From Ignatzschineria larvae DSM 13226 (GTDB taxonomy: Bacteria > Pseudomonadota > Gammaproteobacteria > Cardiobacteriales > Wohlfahrtiimonadaceae), in contig NZ_CP150637.1 of the NCBI RefSeq assembly GCF_038500265.1, positions 1,389,501 to 1,453,500 on the forward strand: 64,000 nt of DNA. Reading direction: 5' to 3'. Under the pieces are notes generated by a model. It worked only from the letters and a program-made list of their open reading frames with translations, ran no database searches and had not been told where the DNA came from. Made by a program: the position numbers and the translations under genes. Each line of letters opens with the position of its first letter. The stretch's first letter is position 1. Of the stretch, positions 1 through 11,800 are shown in pieces.

Positions 1-2718
1 CTGGTTTACCAGGTTTTGATGTATCGATATTTCCACCTTCATTATTGATGCCATTATCGCCATTGACATTACCGCCACCGGTTGTGATTTCACCACCTTT
101 ACCATTGTCGCCAATGCCATTATCGACTTTACCGCCAGCATTCACATCACCACCATCAGTGTTGATCTCTCCGCCTTTGTTATTGACATCATTCTTCGCG
201 GTGACGTCTCCACCTTCACCGGGTTTATTAGGCTTAGAGGTATCTATCTTACCGCCATTGTTATTGTTGATATCTTTACCTGATTCAACATTACCACCGC
301 CGGTATTGATCGACCCACCATTTTCACCATTGGCATCACCACCGTTATTGATAGAACCATTACCGCCGGTATTGACATTACCACCGTCAGTATTGATTTC
401 CCCATCTTTATTGTTGATGTCACCATCTTTGGTTGTTACATCTCCACCTTCACCTGGTTTACCAGGTTTTGATGTATCGATATTTCCACCTTCATTATTG
501 ATGCCATTATCGCCATTGACATTACCGCCACCGGTTGTGATTTCACCACCTTTACCATTGTCGCCAATGCCATTATCGACTTTACCGCCAGCATTCACAT
601 CACCACCATCAGTGTTGATCTCTCCGCCTTTGTTATTGACATCATTCTTCGCGGTGACGTCTCCACCTTCACCGGGTTTATTAGGCTTAGAGGTATCTAT
701 CTTACCGCCATTGTTATTGTTGATATCTTTACCTGATTCAACATTACCACCGCCGGTATTGATCGACCCACCATTTTTACCATTGGCATCACCACCGTTA
801 TTGATAGAACCATTACCGCCGGTATTGACATTACCGCCGTCAGTATTGATTTCCCCATCTTTATTGTTGATGTCACCATCTTTGGTTGTTACATCTCCAC
901 CTTCACCTGGTTTGCCAGGTTTTGATGTGTCGATATTTCCACCTTCATTATTGATGCCATTATCGCCATTAACATTACCGCCACCGGTTGTGATTTCACC
1001 ACCTTTACCATTGTCGCCAATGCCATTATCGACTTTACCGCCAGCATTCACATCACCACCATCAGTGTTGATCTCTCCGCCTTTGTTATTGACATCATTC
1101 TTCGCGGTGACGTCTCCACCTTCACCGGGTTTATTAGGCTTAGAGGTATCTATCTTACCGCCATTGTTATTGTTGATATCTTTACCTGATTCAACATTAC
1201 CACCGCCGGTATTGATCGACCCACCATTTTCACCATTGGCATCACCACCGTTATTGATAGAACCATTACCGCCGGTATTGACATTACCACCGTCAGTATT
1301 GATTTCCCCATCTTTATTGTTGATGTCACCATCTTTGGTTGTTACATCTCCACCTTCACCTGGTTTACCAGGTTTTGATGTATCGATATTTCCACCTTCA
1401 TTATTGATGCCATTATCGCCATTGACATTACCGCCACCGGTTGTGATTTCACCACCTTTACCATTGTCGCCAATGCCATTATCGACTTTACCGCCAGCAT
1501 TCACATCACCACCATCAGTGTTGATCTCTCCGCCTTTGTTATTGACATCATTCTTCGCGGTGACGTCTCCACCTTCACCGGGTTTATTAGGCTTAGAGGT
1601 ATCTATCTTACCGCCATTGTTATTGTTGATATCTTTACCTGATTCAACATTACCACCGCCGGTATTGATCGACCCACCATTTTCACCATTGGCATCACCA
1701 CCGTTATTGATAGAACCATTACCGCCGGTATTGACATTACCACCGTCAGTATTGATTTCCCCATCTTTATTGTTGATGTCACCATCTTTGGTTGTTACAT
1801 CTCCACCTTCACCTGGTTTACCAGGTTTTGATGTATCGATATTTCCACCTTCATTATTGATGCCATTATCGCCATTGACATTACCGCCACCGGTTGTGAT
1901 TTCACCACCTTTACCATTGTCGCCAATGCCATTATCGACTTTACCGCCAGCATTCACATCACCACCATCAGTGTTGATCTCTCCGCCTTTGTTATTGACA
2001 TCATTCTTCGCGGTGACGTCTCCACCTTCACCGGGTTTATTAGGCTTAGAGGTATCTATCTTACCGCCATTGTTATTGTTGATATCTTTACCTGATTCAA
2101 CATTACCACCGCCGGTATTGATCGACCCACCATTTTTACCATTGGCATCACCACCGTTATTGATAGAACCATTACCGCCGGTATTGACATTACCGCCGTC
2201 AGTATTGATTTCCCCATCTTTATTGTTGATGTCACCATCTTTGGTTGTTACATCTCCACCTTCACCTGGTTTGCCAGGTTTTGATGTGTCGATATTTCCA
2301 CCTTCATTATTGATGCCATTATCGCCATTAACATTACCGCCACCGGTTGTGATTTCACCACCTTTACCATTGTCGCCAATGCCATTATCGACTTTACCGC
2401 CAGCATTCACATCACCACCATCAGTGTTGATCTCTCCGCCTTTGTTATTGACATCATTCTTCGCGGTGACGTCTCCACCTTCACCGGGTTTATTAGGCTT
2501 AGAGGTATCTATCTTACCGCCATTGTTATTGTTGATATCTTTACCTGATTCAACATTACCACCGCCGGTATTGATCGACCCACCATTTTCACCATTGGCA
2601 TCACCACCGTTATTGATAGAACCATTACCGCCGGTATTGACATTACCACCGTCAGTATTGATTTCCCCATCTTTATTGTTGATGTCACCATCTTTGGTTG
2701 TTACATCTCCACCTTCAC
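1..2718 (-). repeat. Higher-order 1,359-bp unit (three 453-bp repeats) present twice
   Basis: Diagnostic differences recur with period three. Copies 2 and 5 carry 'tttttacc' where the others have 'ttttcacc'. Copies 3 and 6 both begin with 'tttgccagg', then 'gatgtgtcg' and 'gccattaacatt'. Units 1-3 therefore match units 4-6, which points to block duplication of a trimer rather than stepwise gain of single units. Confidence 0.85.
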
Positions 2719-2800
2719 CTGGTTTACCAGGTTTTGATGTATCGATATTTCCACCTTCATTATTGATGCCATTATCGCCATTGACATTACCGCCACCGGT
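1..2800 (-). repeat. 453-bp in-frame tandem repeat, about 6.2 copies
   Basis: The unit starts at about 1, 454, 907, 1360, 1813 and 2266, with a partial copy from 2719 that diverges near 2800. Each unit encodes 151 residues rich in Gly, Asn, Asp and Glu, made of shorter GGN(I/V)-type motifs separated by TSKP(G/N)KPGEGG hinges. Copies differ by only a few bases, so amplification is recent or homogenised. More copies may lie beyond the left edge. Confidence 0.97.
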
Positions 2801-5800
2801 TTCAAGGTTTCCATCTTTATTATTGACATCACCACCAGGTGCATTGACATCACCACCTTCAGTATTAGTATCTTTACCGGAATTATCATAGTCCGATCCT
2901 GATCCATTAGAGCCTGGCTTATCACCACCACTTTCACCGCCGTTTTCACCGCCAGTACCTGGTTTGTCGCCACCACTTTCACCGCCGTTTTCGCCGCCAG
3001 TACCTGGTTTGTCGCCACCACTTTCACCGCCGTTTTCGCCGCCAGTACCTGGTTTGTCGCCACCACTTTCACCGCCGTTCTCGCCGCCAGTACCTGGTTT
3101 GTCGCCACCACTTTCACCGCCGTTCTCGCCGCCAGTACCTGGTTTGTCGCCACCACTTTCACCGCCGTTTTCACCGCCAGTACCTGGTTTGTCGCCACCA
3201 CTTTCACCGCCGTTTTCGCCGCCAGTACCTGGTTTGTCGCCACCACTTTCACCGCCGTTTTCGCCGCCAGTACCTGGTTTGTCGCCACCACTTTCACCGC
3301 CGTTCTCGCCGCCAGTACCTGGTTTGTCGCCACCACTTTCACCGCCGTTCTCGCCGCCAGTACCTGGTTTGTCGCCACCACTTTCACCGCCGCTCTCGCC
3401 GCCAGTACCTGGTTTGTCGCCACCACTTTCACCGCCGTTTTCACCGCCAGTACCTGGTTTGTCGCCACCACTTTCACCGCCGTTTTCGCCGCCAGTGCCT
3501 GGTTTATCGCCACCACTTTCACCGCCGTTCTCGCCACCGTTGCCGTTTTCGCCACCAGTACCTGGTTGTTCTGTTGGTTCAAAATCAGTCGTCAAATACC
3601 AGTTGTCATTAGATAATACTAAGAACTGCTCGTATGAACCTTTTTTGACATCATTATATTTGAACGCATTTTCAGTTGACCCACCTGTTTTGATCATTGC
3701 TAAATCACCAACAACTAATTGACCAGCTACACCAGTTGTTGTAATAAAGACATTTGTTTGACCCGAAGCTTTTCCTTCAATAATTAGTTGATCGCCTGTA
3801 GCTGAATGGTTTCCCATAATATGGGCATTCATATGGAGCGCTGCATCATCACCAGCACCTTCATAATTACCTGTAATAGTTAATGTATTACCAATCTTTG
3901 GCCCACGAAGATCCAATGCTCCCTCATTGCGAAGTGCAGAATTAAACTTTAAATGATTAATTGTATCTTCATTACTTATCTTCTGCGCATCGGACATCCC
4001 TACTTGGATAGTACCGGCATTGTAAAAGATCCCACTATTTCCTTCCTTATGCTCTAGAACACCAGTTCCTTCAAAGCGTCCATCTTTACGTACAGTCAAT
4101 CCTCCAACGGTTTGTTCAGTACCATTAAGATCAAAAGTTGCTTTTTCAGAGACTATCAGCATAGAAGTCGTACCTAAGGCGCCAGTAATACCAGCAATCA
4201 AACTACCTGACACGACCGTTGTCGTTCCTGAATAGCTATTCTTGCTATTATTTAAGATAACAGCACTACCCTCGATATTACGAATCTCAAGATTTCCATT
4301 GCCTGATTTATCAGAAATTAACGCTGTAAACGCATTTGCTTTATCTTTACTGCCCTCAAGAATTACGGTTTTCCCATCAAGAATAGCAAGTCCGGTGAGC
4401 TGGTAATTTACGAAAAGACCTTTATCTTTGGACTTATCCTCTGACCTCAAATCATAAGCAAATATTCCTTCTGCTACTACTTCTGAATCATTTGGTGCAG
4501 TCGATTTATTAGTAATATTTACAGCCTTATCCTTTACTGACTGACCTTGTTGATCAGTTAATTCTAAATTCAGCTCGCTAATGTCTCCCTTAACCTCTTT
4601 TGTACTTGCTAATTGGAGATAGGCATTATCTGCAACGTTTAAATCAATTAAACTCAAACCTTGAGTAGATGGATCTAATGCTTCCGGCATTCCCTCAACA
4701 CGCACTGTACCACCATTTGAGAAATCAAGAGTATTCGTATTTAATACGTTCGTAGAACTCATTTGAGCCCACTCTTGAGAGATACCATTATTAAAGGTTA
4801 ATTGACCGCCACCAAAGCTCACATTATTGAGTTCTTGATTACCTTGAGCATCTTTCTCAAAACTCACATTAGAATCACTTCCAATATTAAGCGTACCTTT
4901 ACTGACTGCATTACTATTGTTGTCATTTAGAGTCAATTGGCCATTATTAATATTCACCGTTCCAGCGAAATCTGAACCAACATTACCCCCGAAGTTAAAC
5001 TCTCCTTGATTCGCATCAATAGTTAATTGACCATTACCAGTTAGGCCATGATTAAACCCATTATCTTTTACTTTTAAATTAGAATTTTGGTCTACATCAA
5101 AGTTTCCACCAAAGTCATTTGCTTTATCTTTTTGATAATCAAGATCAGTATTCACAAGACTGACTGTTCCATCGCCTTTAAGAGTACTATTTAAGTGGTT
5201 AAGATCTAACGAACCTCCCTCTGGTGACTTATTGAAGTGATCGAGTACCAAGGTACTACTAGCGCCGATATTGACAGTATTGCCCTCACCACCAAGATTG
5301 TCATTTTTCGAAACAGTGAGCGAACTGCCGCCATTTTCTGTCCCTGGTTTTGATCCTAACGTCCAGCTACCATTGAAATTTGAATTATCGCCCTTAACTA
5401 CAATCTCGCTATCATTAAGCGTAACATCCCCTTGACCTTTAATGGTTTGCTCTAAAGTGTTATTTGAATCACTCTCTTTAGGAATATTATTGAAAGTCAA
5501 GTGAGAATTGTCAGTTTCTAAATTAACTGTCGCACCTTCTCCACCTAAATGTTTAAGATCATCGTTAATGATGAGGTTTCCATTTTCATCAACCTTAATG
5601 GTGCCACCAAAACCGCTATTATCACCGGCAAGTTCAACATCCCCAGGATTCTCACCTTCAGTACCTGGCTTAATATTAATATGCCCTTGACCGCTAATGT
5701 TGTTTTTCACAGCATCATTACCGGTCTTTTCACCCACAAGCGTTAAAGTACCATCATTTTTGATACCCGCTTCACCAAGGCTTCCACCTTGATCAATAAC

Positions 5801-8800
5801 AATATGGCCGTTACCGTTATTCCCTTCACCTTTGCCAATATTGACATTCACGCCAGAACCTAAGCCGCTATTGTTACCGCTCACAGTAAAGGTATTATCC
5901 CCATTTGTTTTGCTACCAGGGACATTGATACTACCGCTATCCCCTTTGAGACCGCCATCTTTGGTTGATGAACCACCGCCATTGATATTGAGATTACCGC
6001 CATCTAAATCGATAACCCCATCATTTTTGAGCTCTCCGGTCACATCGACTTTGCCAGGTTTACCATCTTTGTTACCAATAATGATTTCGCCAGCTTCTTT
6101 CTTATTATCAAGCATTCCACCAACATTCATCTCACCACCGCCAAGATCAATCTTGCCGCTGTTAGTGACATTATTATCGATTGAAACATTACCGCCCTCA
6201 GTTGTGATCTGACCACCTTGGTTGGTTAAATTACCATTAGCTGTGATGTTGCCACCACCAGTCTTGATTTCACTTTCTGCTCCTTCGTTGGTAATATCCC
6301 CTTTAGCTGAGATATCTCCGCCTATTTCTCCTGGGCGAGAGGTATCGATCTTACCACCATTTTGGTTAGTAAGATCTTTACCTACTTCAATATTTCCACC
6401 GCCGGTTTTCGTTTCACCGCCGTTATTGGTGAAATCACCTTTACATTCAGTTTCACTTGACTCATCACACTCTGGTGTTGGGTAAACAATAATGTTTCCA
6501 CCTTTATCATCTTCTTTCGAGGTATCAATCACACCACCATTATTGGTGAGATTTCCACCATTGCCTGGTTTTGGCTTACCATTTTCATCGACTACAGGCT
6601 TACCAGTTTCAGGATCAATCTCACCACCGACAATAATATCTCCACCGCCAGTTATGACATCACCATCACCAGATTTTGCATTTTCTGATGGTTTTTTATT
6701 GGTGAGGTCGCCACCAGATGTGATATTTCCACCTTCACCATTCGGATTTGAGGAGTCTATCTTACCTTCATTATTGATACCGGCACCGCCAGAAACATTA
6801 CCGCCACCAGTTACAATATTACCTCCAGATTTATTATCCAAAGTGCCATCAATAATGACATTACCACCTGTATCACCCGGTTTTGCAGTATTTACATTAC
6901 CACTATTTTCAAGGTTCCCATTATCCTTAGTCGTAACATTACCACCATCAGTAATGATATTTCCACCTTGATTATCTTGATCGGGATTATTGCTAATGCC
7001 ACCATTTCCGGCATTAACATTACCACCTTTCCCTTCTTCTCCTTCTGGTTTTGAAGTATCAATATTTCCACCATCATTATTAATACCATTACCTGAGACA
7101 TTACCTCCTCCTGTCGTAATATCACCATTTTTATTATCAATATTCCCACCGGCATTAACATTACCACCATCTGTAATAATCGTACCATCGCCGTTATTAA
7201 TATTACCACCAGAGTTAAGATCACCACCTTCCCCTGGTTTTACTGGATTAGCGGTATTAATCTCACCCTTATTTTGATTATTAATATCCCCACATTTTTT
7301 CGGGTCAGTATTAGTACAATTGGTAGATAAGTCGCCACCTTCAGTTTCTAATTTTCCACCATCATTATTGATACTACCACCATTTTCAACAGTAACATCT
7401 GAGCCACCTGTATTAGCACCATTACTATTATTGGTATTATTATAATCGCCTTCAATAATCGTCACATTTTTGGCTTCATACTTGAGGTATAGCCCTTTAT
7501 CTGCGTTATCTGCGATCAGCATATCTCCTGTGCCAAAGATATACCCATAAGTTACCTTCACTTTGGTTTTATTATCAGCAAGAGTAAAAGTTTGCTCTAC
7601 AGTATCTCCCTCATTAATTGTTTTGCCATTTATTTTATAAACAACACTATCCCCAACCTCTAAACTGCCATTCCCTGAAACTTTAGCTAATTGATGAGTG
7701 TCACTTGAACCAAAAATATCATTGACGCTTTGTGGTGCATCTGATCTAGTTGCTCGTCCTTTCTCATCAGTTGCAATATTTACATTAATAATACCGCTTT
7801 TAATATAAAGATTATTAGCAACTAAAAGGCTATCCTGACTTCCTATACCAAAGTTGAAATTAAGCTGACTATCTGAACCATCCATAGTGAAATTATTAAA
7901 GGATGATTCACCCTTGATTGTTGCTGTAGAATTCTCACCGATTATAATACTACTCTGAGCAAATTTATCACCTGATAAATCTGTATTTTTGACATTTTTA
8001 AGAGAATAAGTACCTGTAAATTCTGGATTAATTTTATCACCAAATACAAGCTCTCTATCACTTGCATTAATATCGACTTTACCACTACCGCTTACTGAGG
8101 TGTTAAATGTATAAGTATCACCTTGTTTCAAGGCAATATCTAATACCCCATTCTCTGCTAGTACAACATTACTTGATCCTAAAGCTTGATCACTTTGAAC
8201 CGTCAAAACGCCATTTTGAACATCAAATTTCCCACCCCAATTATTATTATCAGCAGATAAAGTAAGGCCGGCATCAATACCAGAAACTACTAAAGTTCCT
8301 TGACCTTGTAAACCGTCTGATTTTGTACTGGTACCTTTCCCACTTACAGTAAGAGTACCATCTTGAGCTATCTTTAACGCACCTTCATTTTTCAGATTTG
8401 TGACAGATTGTGATTGATCATGAAGATTAACAATACCATTATCAGTAATGACTAAAGCGCCTAAACCAAAGCCATCTTTTTTAGTAAGATTAACTGTACC
8501 ATTTTTGACAGTTGTGCCACCAGTGTAGCTATTACTTGCATTACCATATTGCATACCCACTTGGTTTGCATCAAGTACAACTCCCCCAGCTCCAGTCAAA
8601 AGTAAAGCAAAACTTTTGTCTTTGTCACTGTCAGTTGCTTTAATATCTAATTCTCTTCCTTGAATGATTTGAACAGAATGGAGTCCTGAAGTAACAAATA
8701 GACCATTACGATCTCCATTTGTTGTGGTAACACCTTCACCATATTTTGCAAAACCAACAATTGCATTGTTTTGGCGAAGAGTACGCTCTAGTTCGATAAA

Positions 8801-11800
8801 ACTCTCTTCATCCTGCACTTTAACTTCTTCACCATTAACAGATACCTTGGTACTATCATTTAAAATAACAGACTGATTTCCAGAATCAACAAGCGTCAAA
8901 TTATGTTTTTTACCAACACCTGAAGCAAATACTTGCTCAGCAGTCAGTTCGGCTCCATCCTTAATTGGACTACCATTGCTTTCCGCTCCTTGACCATATC
9001 CATCTTCAATAGTGATATTAACTGTACCCCCATTGAGATTGAGTTGATTAACAGTCAATTTCCCATCTACTTTTGGCGTTCCAGCTAAACTTCCATTGAA
9101 ATTCAAGCTAGAATCTTTATTAAAGGTTGCATTTTTAGCGGTAAGATTGCCATCCATTACCAGCGTAGCACCCTCGTTTAAAACAAGATTACTTTTCCCA
9201 CTAATTGTTTGCTGATTGCTTCCTTCTTTAGCAGAAAGAGTCGCTGTTGTAAAATTATAGGTTCCTGCATATTGATTACCGACATTTGAACCAAATACAA
9301 AGTGATTCTGTGCATCTTTACCAACAATATCTACTTGCCCTTGACCTGATAAAGCTTGGTTAAATTCAGATTGATTTTGAATCTTAATACGACCATCTGA
9401 GCCAATATTTAAACGCCCTTGACCAAAACTTAAAATATCATTAAATAATAACGTACCATTAACATTAATATTGGCAGCAAGATCACTTTGCACACTCGTA
9501 ATCGTCGTGGTCGTACCTTTATTTAGTACAATAGTAGAATCTGCACCACCTTTTAATTGTGATGCATTGGTTATTGTATTATTACCAGCTAACGTTAATT
9601 GCCCGTTTCCTAAGACAATTGTCCCAAGAACATTATCATTTCCCTTAACAAGTAGAGAATTACCACGTAATTGGATCTCTCCCTTATTCTTAAGGCCAGC
9701 AAACTCTTGATTATTAATCGCTAACCGTAGTGTTCCACCTTCAACAATTAAGTTATTTTGACTAATATTTTTATTCAAAACAACGGTACCCGCACCAGTT
9801 ACCGTCGTCGATCCCTTATAGTTGTATACTCCATCTAATGTGATAATACCGCGTTTGGAATCTATTGCTAAATTAGCACTATTATCACCATTAATAACTG
9901 CTTTAGATACAGTTTCTGCGGTCTCTTTACCAATTGTGAGATTTAGGGTTTTCCCTGATTTAATATCATACCGATAGGCTCCTGAGCGAAGATACAGGTC
10001 TTGATCATTCTTACCTCCCCAGGCAAGCCCTGTTCCTACATAAATCTTAGCTACATCATCATCAATTATTTGTGAATTAGAATCATTATTTACAACAACC
10101 CCATTCTTTTCTCCCCCATTCCACCCTACATTCCCTGCCTTTTTATCGGGATCTTTGACAGAATAAACCTTTAACATATTAGGATTATTTTTAAAATTTT
10201 CACTAGGATTCAACACCGTAATCAGAGTATCAGAGGTGCCGTTTTCATCCAGATGTGTATAATTTGTAGAGCCAGCCAGTATATCTTGTGATGGTAACCA
10301 GTCTGAATCAACATACAGTCTATTGGGATCAGTAACTCCTGATGACCCTTCTTTCATATCCCAACGACCAAATACTTGCCCTGGGGCATTTTGATGTTCG
10401 AGATGGATATAGCTGTGAAGAGATGTTAATTCAATAGGTTTGCTTGTATGATCCCCTAAAAGAACAAAATGGGATCCTGTTATATCAAATCCTTGGAAAT
10501 CAGGGTTACGCTCATATAATCGATTGTATTGCTCTGGATTATCGAAATAAAACCCAACACCATCACCACTAATTTTTTTAGACTCAAAAGTATTTAAAAA
10601 GTTATTAGTGAATGATATAGTTTTATAATCTTGTACATTATTACGGTTATCAAAATGCAATGTCGCTTGATGATTACTGTCTTTGATAGTTTGATTAAAA
10701 TACATCATCTGTAAGGGTGAATTACTACCTAAAGCTGTTGAACCTGTTTTAGTCACATCTGCTTCAATAATAACAGGACCACCATTACCGACAACCTCAA
10801 TTTGTCTATCTATAAGATTGACAGGAGCCCTATATTGACCACCAGTCGCATTCAAAATAACTTTAGTAGTGTTACCTTTAGATTGCTGATGTTGATTCGT
10901 ATCAATAATCAATTTTTTAGTATCAATATTGCCCATTTGACGAAAGTCAATCTTTGAATCATACAGTACAACTAATGAATCTAATTCTCGAACCTTAAAC
11001 TGAGGGGCTGGAGATTTCTCATTACGATTAACATTCATCCCAAATACAACTTGTCCTCCCATCACTACAAAATTAGCGTCTAGATTTTGAGTATCCGCGA
11101 GATACAACGAGCCTGTACAATATATATATCCGTTGGCTCCTGGTCGTGCTCTATTGTCAATCGTTACGACTTTACCATCTGAATTAGACCCGCTATATGA
11201 TACATTCCATCGATCCGCACTAACAAATTGTAATCCATCTTTCCAACGAGCATTTTCCTCCTCATACATTACCCCTGTATTATTCAATATACTAATCTTA
11301 CTGGCATCTACAACTTTATCGAATTTAATACTACCGGCTTTCGATGTTTTAGGCGCTTTATTATTAGAACGATTATCAAATTCAATAGTAGCCTTTGCGG
11401 AACGTCCATAAAAATCAATCGTTGTCTTTTTAATATATGCCTGTCCAGGGTGATCTGCACCTTCCCAAGTCCAATTATGTATATCAATTGCACTACCTGT
11501 TGTACTGACTTTTAGCTCTTCAATGGAATTGTAGTTGTAAATATTTATAGGCTGATTATTTGTCTTCTGCCAAGCATCGACAGTTATAGTACCGGTAATC
11601 TTCCCCATCAATGCTAAGGCAGCATTTGCAGGCACTATTATATTCACGTTCTTCAGTACAGAATTTGCACTTGTTTTAAACATCTTGGCACCTGGATTAA
11701 ATGTCACATTCAATGTGTCATTATTGTTCCCTGTCCAAATATCATTATCACTAGTAATGGTAAGAGATCCACTTGTAACATTATTGCCTGTAAGATCTGC

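Noticed and set aside
1-2800. RTX-type calcium-binding nonapeptides in the Gly/Asp repeats
   Set aside because: The motif GGxGxDxUx does not recur. The repeats follow a GGN(I/V)-type pattern instead, so I do not call RTX.
45-2891. Very long open frame on the plus strand encoding a Pro/Leu/Ser-rich repetitive protein
   Set aside because: It is the complement of the minus-strand Gly/Asn repeats. It lacks a convincing SD and ends where the repeats change, while the minus frame continues through unique autotransporter sequence to an ESPR start.
2701-3582. Minus-strand frame rich in TNQVLAAKTAVKVVA repeats
   Set aside because: A shifted frame over the 45-bp repeats. The in-phase frame gives the Gly-rich linker that is continuous with the passenger.
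2964-3722. Plus-strand Pro/Ser-rich frame
   Set aside because: Antisense image of the 45-bp linker repeats of the giant autotransporter.
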